From positions 62,001 to 126,000 of the forward strand of contig NZ_JAINRD010000004.1 of assembly GCF_020400605.1 (NCBI RefSeq): a stretch of DNA of 64,000 nt, read 5' to 3'. Positions 14,990-25,651 of the stretch are shown here, one piece after another (positions within the stretch are counted from its first letter, which is position 1; the number at the start of each line of letters is the position of its first letter). Made by a program: the position numbers and the translations under genes. The stretch is from Streptomyces aculeolatus. Lineage in GTDB: Bacteria > Actinomycetota > Actinomycetes > Streptomycetales > Streptomycetaceae. The notes beneath the pieces were generated by a model. It was given only the letters and a program-made list of their open reading frames with translations. It was not told the origin of the DNA and made no database searches.

Positions 14990-17029
14990 TCAGGCGGGGT
15001 CGTTGCAGAGGGCCGTCAGGGGGGTTTCGTCCGCCGCGCCCGGGGTGAAGCCGAACGCCGGGCCCGGGTTCCAGGTTCCTGCCTCGTAGCGGACCGTGCG
15101 CAGCGCCAGCGCGTGGTCGCCGCCCTCGCGGGCGACGAACACCTCGTTGTACCCGTTGCGCTCGTCCGACTCGCGGCTGCCCAGCGCCGGGGCGCCCGCG
15201 ATGCGCGTGGTCCAGGGGCGGGCGGTGCCCAGCAGGCGTTCCGCGGCGGTGAAGCCCAGGTGCGTGTGGCCGTGCATGACCAGGGACGTGGCTGCCTCCG
15301 CCATCGTCCACTTCGCCTGGCCCGCGTTGACCACCCCCGAGTACGGGGCGATCTCCACCGCCGGCACCGGCGACAGCGGGTGGTGCAGGGCCGCCAGGGT
15401 GACGTAGCCCGGTTCGCGCTTGAGCCGGTCGAGTACGCCGCGGGCGATGACGCCGGGGTCGTGGCGCTCGAACTCGAGCACGATCCGGCGTACGGCGTCC
15501 TCGTCCGCCGCGTCCGCCGCCGCCACGTACGTCGCGCGGAACCGCTCCAGCCGCTCGCGGTCCCGGTCGTGCGCCGGTTCGCCGCCGGACTCCGCGGTGC
15601 CCAGCAGCGCCACCCGCAGCCCGGCGTCCGGATAGGTCACGTAGACGCGGCGGGCCGCGGTGTCGGGTTCGTGCAGGTCGGGGTGCGGGTAGCCGGCGAA
15701 GACCCGGGCGAACCAGCGGTGCCGCGCCTGCGGGTCCTCCTCCAGGCACAGCTCCCACGACACGTCGTGGTTGCCGCCGGTGAGGAGCACCCGCGGGTCG
15801 TCGGGGCGCAGGTCGGGGTGGTCGGCGAGCTGGTCCCGCAGGGCGCGCAGCCAGGCGAGTGCGGTCTCGCCGTCGGCGTCGACGGGCCGGTTGACGAGGT
15901 CGCCGGTGGCGACGATCAGGTGCGGGGCCCGGCCCTGGTCGGCGAGGCGGCGCACGTGGTCCAGGTACGCGTCCAGCGGCGAGCCCGCGCCCGCCAGCTC
16001 CGCGAGCCGCTGCCCGGCCTGCGAGGTGTCCTTGGCGTCGACGTTGGCGCGCAGCCCGCCGCCGTGGTGGAGGTCGGTGACGTGGTGGATGCGCAGCACG
16101 TCGGGCAGGTGGCGGACGAGCACGGGGTCGTCCGCGGGCGGCGTGTGCGCGGCCCGTACGGCGATCTCCACGCCCGCATCGTGCCACCGCCGCGCCCGCA
16201 GCGCGGCGCGGTGCTCGGCGGCGAGGCCGTCGTGGAACCACTGCGGCACGTACTGGTGGCGGGCGCACGCCTCGTCGTACGCGGCCGTCGCCAGCCGCGC
16301 CGCGTCGGTGCGGAGCGCGGGGTGCTCCTCGGCGGTCTGCAGGGCGAGTTCGAGGAGGAACGGCGTCTGCAGCCATGCCGGTTCCGCGCGGCGCAGCAGT
16401 TCCACGACGCCGGGGGCCCACTCCGGGGCGCGGGCGGCCATGCGCGCGCATTCGTCGCCGGCAAGCGGCGGCGGGCGCAGCACATCCTTGGGGGCGTCCG
16501 CGCCGAGGTGCGGGGCGAGCAGCAACTGCTCGGCGGGGGTGGCGAAGACGACGGGCACGGCGCCCGCGTCGCGCACCTGCTCGAGACCGGCGGCCAGGGC
16601 AGCGGGGTCGACGCCGGCCGGGGCGGGCGGTGCGGGGGTGCCTGCGGCCGGGGCGGCGTGGTGCGTACGGGCCGGGCCGCCGTGCTCCGCGCGCCGCGCC
16701 AGCGCCGGTTCGTCGACCAGCACCACGCACCCCGGCGGCAGCCGCGGCGGCTGCTTGCCGCCCACCAGGCACCCGAGCCCCCGGCGCCGTACCGCCTCCG
16801 CGGTCGAGCGCAGGTCCACCCGCAGCGACTCCCGGTCGCCGCCCCGGGCCCGTTCGACGGCGTGCGCCAGCCACGTCTTGCCCGCCCGGCGGGGCAGCTC
16901 GACCAGCCACGCGGCGGAGTTGGGCAGCTGGCCCTCGGCCAGGGGCCGCGCCCAGCCGGGCACGTGGTCGCCGGGGAACCGGACGTCCAGCTCGGGCTGG
17001 TAGGCCCGGCTCGGCCGGAAGCGGCTCAT
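14990..17029 (-). CDS. P-loop ATPase-like / calcineurin-type metallophosphoesterase fusion
   Basis: A 679-residue, two-part protein. The N-terminal part (about 1-300) has a Walker-A-like PRRAGKTW at 46-53 and a Walker-B-like CVVLVDEPAL at 101-110, followed by a helical, proline-interrupted region, as in AAA/STAND-type modules. The C-terminal part carries the five metallophosphoesterase motifs: VTDLHHG (near 318), GDLVN (near 376), GGNHD (near 418), ALHHP (near 550) and MHGHTH (near 585), so a binuclear metal centre is intact. Its ATG overlaps the FtsK-like gene's stop by 4 nt. It is the third gene of the operon 21826 to 14990. The nucleic-acid, nucleotide or protein-phosphate substrate is unknown. 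Confidence 0.8.
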   Translation of the reverse strand: MSRFRPSRAYQPELDVRFPGDHVPGWARPLAEGQLPNSAAWLVELPRRAGKTWLAHAVERARGGDRESLRVDLRSTAEAVRRRGLGCLVGGKQPPRLPPGCVVLVDEPALARRAEHGGPARTHHAAPAAGTPAPPAPAGVDPAALAAGLEQVRDAGAVPVVFATPAEQLLLAPHLGADAPKDVLRPPPLAGDECARMAARAPEWAPGVVELLRRAEPAWLQTPFLLELALQTAEEHPALRTDAARLATAAYDEACARHQYVPQWFHDGLAAEHRAALRARRWHDAGVEIAVRAAHTPPADDPVLVRHLPDVLRIHHVTDLHHGGGLRANVDAKDTSQAGQRLAELAGAGSPLDAYLDHVRRLADQGRAPHLIVATGDLVNRPVDADGETALAWLRALRDQLADHPDLRPDDPRVLLTGGNHDVSWELCLEEDPQARHRWFARVFAGYPHPDLHEPDTAARRVYVTYPDAGLRVALLGTAESGGEPAHDRDRERLERFRATYVAAADAADEDAVRRIVLEFERHDPGVIARGVLDRLKREPGYVTLAALHHPLSPVPAVEIAPYSGVVNAGQAKWTMAEAATSLVMHGHTHLGFTAAERLLGTARPWTTRIAGAPALGSRESDERNGYNEVFVAREGGDHALALRTVRYEAGTWNPGPAFGFTPGAADETPLTALCNDPA

Positions 17030-20000
17030 GTGGCTTGCTCCTCATCGGTTCCAGGGCCCTCGGCCCGTGTGCTGTCCGCCGGGGGCTCGTGCCGTCCCCC
17101 GCCCCGTAACGACTCGTCCCGCAGCGACACCTGGCTCAGCGCGATCCAGTCGAAGAACGGCCGGTCCGCCAGCCACACGTCCCCCGGCCGCAGCAGCCCC
17201 ACGTCCCGCAGCTCCATGCGCTGCGCCGGCGCCGGCTCCGGCGGCGGCCCGCCGGGGGTGTGCAGCAGCGCGGCGCGGCCCGCGGGGCCGATCTCCGCCC
17301 AGCGGGACTGGAACTGCTCGCTGCGCCCGATCAACAGCTCCTGCCGGCACAGCTCTTCGAGCGCGGGGCCGCTCGTCAGCGGGCGGCGGTCGTCCGCCTG
17401 GACGGCCCGTACGACCGCGTCCCCCATCACCTGGAGGTAGAACGGCCAGGTGCCGACCAGCGCGAGGATCCGCGCGCCGGCGCGGTCGGGTTCGATGTCG
17501 ACGCCGAGGTTCGCGGCGGTGCCGGTGAGGAACGCCAGCGCGTGCGGCTCGCCGAGGGGGCCGAGGATGCGCTTGTCGACGTCGTTGCCGAAGCTGGAGC
17601 CGGGGGCGGTGAGCGCGGAGCGGACGACGGTCTGCCAGTCCTTCTCGGTGCCGGTGTAGACGAGCCACGCGCCGGCCTGGCCGAGGTCGCGGAGCCAGGA
17701 GACGGCGGCGGGGTGGTACTCGGCGAGCCGGCCGACCTCGTCGAGCAGGAACGCCTCGCGGTCGGCGCGCGCGGCGCGGTCGGCGGCGCGGGTGAGCAGC
17801 GCCTCGGCGGGGCTCGTCGCGCCGCGGACGGCGGGGTCGAGGAGGGCGGCGAGCTGGTCCGGGCTGGCGACGGGGCTGGCGCGGTGCGGGACGGTGAGCT
17901 TGCGGACCCGGCCGGCGCCGTCCGCGACGAGGCGCCGCTCCAACTCGCCGAGCACCCACGTCTTGCCCGCCCGGCGCGGCCCGAGCAGCGCGACGGAGGT
18001 GCCGGTGGCGTACCGGTCCTGGAGCCACGCCAGCTCCGCGTCGCGGCCCACGGGCCGGCCCGTGCCGCCGCCGACGTGGAAGCGGTCGGCTGCCAGGTCC
18101 AGCGCGTCGACGCGGAACGGGCGCCGGGTGGGCGGCACCCGGGCGTCCCGCTCCCGTGCCGTGGCGCCGATCCGGGCCAGCGCCTCGGCCTGGCCGCGCG
18201 CGGTCTCGGCGCCGCCGGGCAGCAGCGCGATCTGTACGACGGTACGGTCCCTGCCCTCGGCGTACAGCGCGCGGCCCGGCGGCATGCGGTGGGGGACGAA
18301 CCGGGGCCTGATGCCGGCCTCCAGGTAGTCGGTCTCGGCGGCCTGGCGCAGGACGAGCACGTTCGCCGCCGCCGTCCTGATCCGGCCGTGCAGCAGCGTC
18401 GGCCCGCCCACGACGACGGGGCAGACTCCGACGCGCGGGCCTTCCCGGCAGAGCCGGATGAAGGCGTCCACGGGCTTGCCGTAGTCGACGCTGTCCATCG
18501 CGTGGACGAAGCCCTCCCACCCGTCCAGGAACACCAGCAGGTAGGGCAGCCGCCGGTGCGCCGCCACCGCCTGCCGCTGGGCGGCGATGTCGCCGAACGC
18601 CCCGGCGGCAAGCTCCGACTGCCGGACGCGCACGGTGGTGGTGAGCCGGTCCAGCAGCCGGGTCAGCCGGTCGGGTTCGTTGCGGGAGACCACGGCGCCG
18701 CAGTGCGGCAGTTCGGTGAGCGCCTGGAGGGCGCCGGTGCCGCAGTCGATGCCGTAGAGGTGCACGTCGGCGCTGCTGTGCTGGCGGGCGACGGAACCGG
18801 CGACGGTGCGCAGGAGTTGCGAGCGCCCGCTGCGCGGACCGCCGGAGGCGAGCAGCGGCAGCTTGTCGGCGAGGTCGAGCACGGCGACCGTCTGGAACTG
18901 GTCGTCGGGGATGTCGCCGAGGCCGATGGGGACGGGCACGAGGTCCCGGCCGCGCTTCGGCAGGTCCGCTTCCGTCAGCGGCGCGTCGAGCCTGATCACG
19001 TCGGGGAGCGGGGGCGGGAGGATCGCCGGGGGCCGGGGGATGCGGAGGAAATCGGCGGCGCTGCCGATGCCGGCGACCAGGACGGCGAGGTCCGTCAGCC
19101 CGGTGGGCTCCGGCTCCACGCGCAGCGAGCCGCTGTCCTCGGGTCCGCCGCCTTGGGCGTCGCGCACCCGTACCTCGAACCAGGGCTGGGGGTCGGGCGC
19201 GCGGCGGACGCCGACGCGCGCGGTGCGCAGGCGTACGAGGGTTTCGGCGCCGGTGCGCACGTACGCCACCCCAGGCTCGGACTCGCCGAGCCAGGCCGCG
19301 TCCGGCTCGTCGATCACGTCCGTGCTCTCCGCCTCGTCCGTGAGGCGCAGCGCGACACGGAGGTTGGTGTTGGCCCGGATGTGGGGGGTCACCGCGCCGC
19401 CCGGGCGCTGCGTGGCGAGCACGAGGTGCACGCCGAGGGAGCGGCCGCGCCGGGCGATCTCCACGAGGCCGCTGACGAAGTCGGGGAACTCCCGGGTGAG
19501 CGAGGCGAACTCGTCCACGACGAGCACCATCCGCGGCAGCGGTTCCGGTGCCCGCGGGTCGCCGGCCCGGAACAGGTCGGCGTAGTCGCCGATGTCGTGC
19601 GCGCCGGTCCGGGTGAGCAGTTCCTCGCGTCTGCGCAGTTCCGCGGTGAGTCCCGTGAGGGTGCGTTCGACGAGGTACGCGTCGAAGTCGACGATGACGT
19701 CGACGGTGTGCGGCAGCCGGGCGCAGTCGGTGAACGCGACGCCGCCCTTGTAGTCCACCAGCACGAACGACAGGGCGTCGGGCGGGTGGGCGGCGGCCAT
19801 GGAGGCGATCCAGGTCCGCAGGAACTCCGTCTTGCCGGAGCCGGTCGTGCCGGCGACGAGGGCGTGCGGGCCGTCGCGTACGAGGTCGATGGCGACGGGC
19901 ACGCCCTGGGATTCGCCGACGGGGGCGGAGAGCCCGTGGGCGGGGCGCGCCCAGAGCCGGGCCAGCGCCTCGACGTCGTACGCCGGCAGGTCGAGGAGGT

Positions 20001-21159
20001 CGAGGAGGCGCGGGCTGTCCGGCTCGGCGAGAGCGGCCGGGTCGCGGAGGGGCGCGAGGACGCGGCCGATGCGGTCGGTCTCGGCCGGGGTGGCGCGGTA
20101 GGCGCGGAAGCCGGCTTCGCCGGGCCTGCCGCCGTCCAGCTCGAACACCTCGCGGCACGCGCCGGGCAGGTGCCGCGGCGAGGCCGCCACGCAGATGGTG
20201 TACACGCCGTACTCGGGCCCGTTCCTGAGGAGTTCCGCGACTCCCGGCAGGGCGCGCAGCCCGCGGTCGTCGTCGAGGACGAGGACGGCCGCGGCCGGCC
20301 GGGCGCTCCCGCGGCGGCGGGTGTGGCCGCGGCCGGACAGGTCGTTGAGGTGCCGGGCCCACCCGCCGGCCTCGTAGGCGATGCGGGGGCCCGCGGGGGT
20401 CTCCGGGAGCAGGCGGAGGAAGTCCCACACGGCGCGGTCCCGGTCGGTGGCCAGGACGCGTACGTCGACGTCGGCGGGGCTGTGCGTGGCCAGGAGGTGG
20501 GCGACGAGCCACGCGGCGGCCTCGCTCGCCTTGTACGGCCCCGTGAGGCCGAGGACCCCGGCGGCGGGCAGGTCCGTGCGGAGCGGGGCGTACAGGTGGT
20601 CGTCGTCGATGTTGAAGTAGTGGCCCAGTTCGACGCGGAGGAACTCGGCGCTGTCCGGCAATCGGTGCCACAGCTCGGCGGGGTTCCTGAGCAGCCAGTC
20701 CAGGCCCCCGGTCCACGTCCCGTGGTCGGGACCGAGGCCCGCGAGGCGCCGCGCGTCCGCCACCAGCCGCCGCCAGCCGCGGCGTTCGGGCTCGGCGGGG
20801 TCCGTGCCGCCGCGGCGGGAGACGAGCAGGGTGCCGCCGTCGCGCGGTTCGGCGAGGCCCTTCTTGATCAGGGCGCGGTGGACGGCCTCCGGGGTCAGCT
20901 GGCTGCGTACCGGCTCGGCGGGCGGCCGGCCGACCCAGAGCCGGGCGCCCGGGCGTACGGGCACCTCCACGAGCGTGGCGTCGGGCGGCAGTTGGGTGCC
21001 GTCGGCGAGGAACAGGGGCTCCGTGCCCGCAGGCAGGCCGCACCAGTTGCCGAGCCGCCGGGCCACCAGCGACACCGGCGCGACGTCGGGCCCTTCCACC
21101 ACGACGTCCCGCTCCGCCCCGCCCGGCAGGACGACCGTCAGCATCCGCTCCGTCGTCAC
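17026..21159 (-). CDS. FtsK/SpoIIIE (EccC-type) multi-domain ATPase with C-terminal STAND-like module
   Basis: A 1377-residue protein from a GTG at 21157-21159, 7 nt after the SLATT-like gene. Residues 1-80 look like a small beta-grasp or FHA-type domain (MLTVVLPGGAERDVVVEGPD). Residues 80-430 hold a degenerate ATPase (GLTGPYKASEAAAWLVAHLL, VLVLDDDRGL) without a Walker lysine. The first full FtsK domain has GTTGSGKTE (near 435), LVDYKGGVAF, MVLVVDEFASL (near 548) and LATQRPGG. A second has a weaker GGPRSGRS (near 770) and LLVFLDGWEG. A third, unrelated P-loop GPRRAGKTW (near 1058) with FLLDEVGRL and a helical end resembles AAA/STAND proteins. No transmembrane segments are visible, unlike type VII EccC. 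It probably couples ATP hydrolysis to sensing or translocation. Confidence 0.85.
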   Translation of the reverse strand: MTTERMLTVVLPGGAERDVVVEGPDVAPVSLVARRLGNWCGLPAGTEPLFLADGTQLPPDATLVEVPVRPGARLWVGRPPAEPVRSQLTPEAVHRALIKKGLAEPRDGGTLLVSRRGGTDPAEPERRGWRRLVADARRLAGLGPDHGTWTGGLDWLLRNPAELWHRLPDSAEFLRVELGHYFNIDDDHLYAPLRTDLPAAGVLGLTGPYKASEAAAWLVAHLLATHSPADVDVRVLATDRDRAVWDFLRLLPETPAGPRIAYEAGGWARHLNDLSGRGHTRRRGSARPAAAVLVLDDDRGLRALPGVAELLRNGPEYGVYTICVAASPRHLPGACREVFELDGGRPGEAGFRAYRATPAETDRIGRVLAPLRDPAALAEPDSPRLLDLLDLPAYDVEALARLWARPAHGLSAPVGESQGVPVAIDLVRDGPHALVAGTTGSGKTEFLRTWIASMAAAHPPDALSFVLVDYKGGVAFTDCARLPHTVDVIVDFDAYLVERTLTGLTAELRRREELLTRTGAHDIGDYADLFRAGDPRAPEPLPRMVLVVDEFASLTREFPDFVSGLVEIARRGRSLGVHLVLATQRPGGAVTPHIRANTNLRVALRLTDEAESTDVIDEPDAAWLGESEPGVAYVRTGAETLVRLRTARVGVRRAPDPQPWFEVRVRDAQGGGPEDSGSLRVEPEPTGLTDLAVLVAGIGSAADFLRIPRPPAILPPPLPDVIRLDAPLTEADLPKRGRDLVPVPIGLGDIPDDQFQTVAVLDLADKLPLLASGGPRSGRSQLLRTVAGSVARQHSSADVHLYGIDCGTGALQALTELPHCGAVVSRNEPDRLTRLLDRLTTTVRVRQSELAAGAFGDIAAQRQAVAAHRRLPYLLVFLDGWEGFVHAMDSVDYGKPVDAFIRLCREGPRVGVCPVVVGGPTLLHGRIRTAAANVLVLRQAAETDYLEAGIRPRFVPHRMPPGRALYAEGRDRTVVQIALLPGGAETARGQAEALARIGATARERDARVPPTRRPFRVDALDLAADRFHVGGGTGRPVGRDAELAWLQDRYATGTSVALLGPRRAGKTWVLGELERRLVADGAGRVRKLTVPHRASPVASPDQLAALLDPAVRGATSPAEALLTRAADRAARADREAFLLDEVGRLAEYHPAAVSWLRDLGQAGAWLVYTGTEKDWQTVVRSALTAPGSSFGNDVDKRILGPLGEPHALAFLTGTAANLGVDIEPDRAGARILALVGTWPFYLQVMGDAVVRAVQADDRRPLTSGPALEELCRQELLIGRSEQFQSRWAEIGPAGRAALLHTPGGPPPEPAPAQRMELRDVGLLRPGDVWLADRPFFDWIALSQVSLRDESLRGGGRHEPPADSTRAEGPGTDEEQAT

Positions 21160-21166
21160 CCCCGCC

Positions 21167-21826
21167 TCACCCCCGCTCGCCCGGCGGCGGTCCCGCGTGG
21201 TCCTGCAACTGCTGTGCCGTCGCGCGGAACTCGGTCAGCCACTCCGCCGTCTCCGACTCCACCTGCCGGCGTACGGCCTCCACCAGCGACGTCAGCAGCG
21301 CGAGCCGGCGCTCCAGCGCCGCCGGGTCGAGCGGGCCGGCGGCGGGGCCCGTGCGGAGCTGGTCCGCCGCCCAGGCCATGCGGAAGTCGTTCAGCTCCGC
21401 GCGCAGCGCCTGCGCCGCCGTGATGTCGCGCATCCAGCCCGACGACAGGCCGAAGAAGTGGTCGAACCCCTTGCAGCCCGCCGCCAGCGCCAGCAGCACG
21501 TAGCCCCAGCCCTGCGGCGGGCCGCCGGAGATGACGCTCGCCAGGGGGATCAGCGTGCCGGCGACGGCGAGGAGGATCGTGAGCGCGCTGATGACGCGGG
21601 AGCCGCGGCGCTTGAGGCGCTTGTCGTCGAGGTACCACTCGATGGCGTCCTCGGCCTCCTGCTCCGCCCAGGCCCTCAGCTCGCGCAGGATCTCCGCCTG
21701 TCCGCCCGCGTCCTCCAGCGCGACGCCGGGGAAGGGGCGGCCCCGTAGGTCACGGCGTCCGCCGCGGCCGCCACGGCCGCTCCCGCCGCCCCGGACGTCC
21801 GGCGTCCCCGTCTCCCGACCCGGCAT
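21167..21826 (-). CDS. SLATT-like two-transmembrane protein
   Basis: A 219-residue protein from ATG 21824-21826 with GGAGG 6 nt upstream (a TTG one codon earlier is less likely). The order is a Gly/Arg-rich start (1-35), an acidic helix ending AEDAIEWYLDDKRLKRRGSR (about 58-77), TM1 VISALTILLAVAGTLIPLAS (78-97), a short loop, TM2 GYVLLALAAGCKGFDHFFG (about 108-126), then a long coiled-coil-like helix (134-206). A WY-x-K-x-x-R-R stretch directly before a two-helix hairpin and a following helical tail is the SLATT pattern. SLATT proteins are proposed pore-forming effectors of nucleotide-signalling conflict systems. The family call is by eye and could instead be another 2TM scaffold. Confidence 0.6.
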   Translation of the reverse strand: MPGRETGTPDVRGGGSGRGGRGGRRDLRGRPFPGVALEDAGGQAEILRELRAWAEQEAEDAIEWYLDDKRLKRRGSRVISALTILLAVAGTLIPLASVISGGPPQGWGYVLLALAAGCKGFDHFFGLSSGWMRDITAAQALRAELNDFRMAWAADQLRTGPAAGPLDPAALERRLALLTSLVEAVRRQVESETAEWLTEFRATAQQLQDHAGPPPGERG

Positions 21827-21919
21827 CAACTGCCTCCGCGCTCGCCCCAGTCCAGCTCGCCGAGGCTATCGGCATCCGGCTGCCCGGGGCGCGGCGGACG
21901 GGCGGAACCCGCCACCCGA

Positions 21920-21957
21920 GGGGGTGCACCCGGCCCGTACGAGCCGGGTGCTCCCCC
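21920..21957 (-). terminator. Hairpin between the maltose operon and the SLATT/FtsK operon
   Basis: 15-nt arms (21920-21934 and 21943-21957) pair with a single mismatch around an 8-nt loop, 13 nt past the end of the alpha-glucosidase gene. Confidence 0.65.
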
Positions 21958-21969
21958 GGTCCGTACCCC

Positions 21970-23655
<1,686 letters not shown>

Positions 23656-23752
23656 GTCTTCCCCGGGTCGTCGGTGGGCGGGCGGCCGCGCGGGCCGCGT
23701 CCAGTGGCTTGCGGGAGGGGCGTGGCGGGAGAGGCGTGGGAGCGTGGGGGGC

Positions 23753-24685
23753 CTACGACTTGGCGGCGCCGGCCGTCAGGCCGGTCACCAGGTGGCGCTG
23801 GACGAGGTAGAAGAACGCCGCCGCCGGGATCGCGATGAGCACGCCGGTGGCGGCCATCAGGTTCCACTGCTGGTCGTGCTCGCTGACGAAGGTCGCCAGG
23901 CCGATGGGCAGCGTGTACTTGTCGGAGCTGAGCAGGAACACCGACGCGAAGGCGAACTCCGCCCAGGCGGTGAGGAAGGTGTAGAACGCCGCCACGGCCA
24001 TGCCCGGCCGGGCCAGCGGCAGCACCAGCCGCCAGAACGTGCCGAAGGGCGTGAGCCCGTCGACGCGGCCGGCCTCGTCGATCTCGTGCGGGATGGTGTC
24101 GAAGTAGCCCTTGAGGAGCCAGGCGCAGTACGGCACGGCCTGGGTGAGGTTGACGGCGATCAGCGCCCAGTACGTGTCCAGCAGGTCGAGTCCGGCCAGG
24201 ATGTTGTACAGCGGCACGATGAGGATCGCGAACGGGAACATCTGGGTGACCAGGAACGTCCACATGAGCTGCCGGTGGCCGGGGAAGCGCATGCGCGAGA
24301 CGGCGTAGGCGGCGCTGGCGGAGACGAAGACGCCGATCAGGCACGTGCCGAGGCTGACGATCAGCGAGTTGCCGACCCAGTGCAGGAAGTCGGTGTCGGA
24401 CAGCACGGTGGTGTAGTTCGACAGGCTGACCTTCCCGGCGATCTCGCCGGCGTGCAGGAAGTCGGTCTTGTCGGGGCCGAGCGAGATCCACGCCAGCCAG
24501 GCGACCGGGAAGAGCGCGACGAAACTCGCCGCGAGCAGCGTGCCGTGCAGCGCGACGGACGCGGCGGTGCTGCGCTCGCCGCGGCGGCGCGGGCGGGAGG
24601 CGGCAGGGCGGGCCGGGCGCGGTGCGGCGGCGGGACGCGGCGCGCCGGCCGGGCGGGCGGCGGCGGTGCGGGTGGCGCGGGTCAT
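23753..24685 (-). CDS. malG: Maltose/maltodextrin ABC transporter permease MalG
   Basis: A 310-residue permease. After a basic, proline-rich cytosolic tail (1-40) it has six hydrophobic helices, starting ALHGTLLAASFVALFPVAWL, and the EAA loop EAGRVDGLTPFGTFWRLVLP that docks on the ATPase. The ATG overlaps the malF stop (ATGA). It pairs with MalF to form the membrane channel. No ATPase gene is in the operon; Streptomyces maltose systems normally share the MsiK ATPase coded elsewhere. Confidence 0.9.
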   Translation of the reverse strand: MTRATRTAAARPAGAPRPAAAPRPARPAASRPRRRGERSTAASVALHGTLLAASFVALFPVAWLAWISLGPDKTDFLHAGEIAGKVSLSNYTTVLSDTDFLHWVGNSLIVSLGTCLIGVFVSASAAYAVSRMRFPGHRQLMWTFLVTQMFPFAILIVPLYNILAGLDLLDTYWALIAVNLTQAVPYCAWLLKGYFDTIPHEIDEAGRVDGLTPFGTFWRLVLPLARPGMAVAAFYTFLTAWAEFAFASVFLLSSDKYTLPIGLATFVSEHDQQWNLMAATGVLIAIPAAAFFYLVQRHLVTGLTAGAAKS

Positions 24686-25620
24686 CGGACGGCCGCCTCC
24701 TCGTTGCGGTTCAGCCAGCGGCGGTAGACCGACACCAGCACGACGAGCATGGACAGGATGATCACGCCGTACGCGGCGGAGCCGGCGTAGTCCCGCGGCG
24801 TCTGGCCGAAGCCGAGCCGGTACGCCCAGGTGACGAGGATCTCCGTGTCGGGCGCGGTGGAGCCGAAGAGCAGGAAGATGACGATGAACTGGTTGAACGT
24901 CCAGATCACGCCCAGCATGATCACCGTGCTGCTCACCGCCCGCAGCCCGGGCAGCGTCACGTGCCGGAAGCGCTGCCAGGGCGTGGCGCCGTCGGTCTCG
25001 GCGGCCTCGTACAGCTCGCCGGGGATGGACTGCAGCCCGCCGAGCAGCGAGACCATCATGAACGGCACGCCGCACCAGGTGTTGACGACGATCGCCGCCG
25101 TCCGCTGCCAGAACGGCTCGCTGAGCCAGGCCGGCTCCGGCATGCCGACGGAGGCGAACGCGGAGTTCAGCACGCCGCCGTCGGCGAGGATCATCCGCCA
25201 GGAGAAGACGGTGACGAACGTCGGCACCGCCCACGGCAGGATCAGCGCCAGCCGGTACAGGGTGCGCCCGCGCATCCGGCGGTTGAGCAGGACGGCGAGG
25301 CCCAGGCCGATGCCGTAGTGGAGGGCGACGCAGGCGGCGGTCCAGAAGAGCGTCCAGACGAACTGCTTCCAGAAGGTGTCGGCGGCGCTGCCGGTGAGGA
25401 TCTCGACGTAGTGGTCGAAGCCGACGAAGGAGAAGCTGTCCGGGATCTTGTTGACGCCGATGGTGCGGCCGACGTTGTCGCTCGTGGCGTCGGTCAGCGA
25501 CAGGTACACGCCGCGGCCCAGCGGGTACGCCACGAGCACGCCGAGGACGGCGACGACCGGGGCGACCATGGCGTACGCGTACCAGTGGCGGCTGTACGAC
25601 TGCTTCAGGGTGCTGATCAC
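24682..25620 (-). CDS. malF: Maltose/maltodextrin ABC transporter permease MalF
   Basis: A 312-residue permease starting at a GTG (25618-25620). The first helix is YAMVAPVVAVLGVLVAYPLG, a periplasmic-type loop with FSFVGFDHYVEILT follows, and the remaining helices run to LSMLVVLVSVYRRWL. The EAA loop reads ELYEAAETDGATPWQRFRHVTLP. It is shorter than enterobacterial MalF, as usual in actinobacteria, which lack the large P2 loop. It lies 31 nt downstream of malE and overlaps malG by 4 nt. Confidence 0.9.
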   Translation of the reverse strand: MISTLKQSYSRHWYAYAMVAPVVAVLGVLVAYPLGRGVYLSLTDATSDNVGRTIGVNKIPDSFSFVGFDHYVEILTGSAADTFWKQFVWTLFWTAACVALHYGIGLGLAVLLNRRMRGRTLYRLALILPWAVPTFVTVFSWRMILADGGVLNSAFASVGMPEPAWLSEPFWQRTAAIVVNTWCGVPFMMVSLLGGLQSIPGELYEAAETDGATPWQRFRHVTLPGLRAVSSTVIMLGVIWTFNQFIVIFLLFGSTAPDTEILVTWAYRLGFGQTPRDYAGSAAYGVIILSMLVVLVSVYRRWLNRNEEAAVR

Positions 25621-25651
25621 TTCCGTTGCCCTTCAGGACCGCTGCTGCGCG

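Noticed and set aside
17260..21423. A 1387-codon open frame on the plus strand
   Set aside because: It runs antisense to the FtsK-like gene and has Arg/Gly/Val shadow composition with no recognisable domains. High GC makes stop codons rare in antisense frames.
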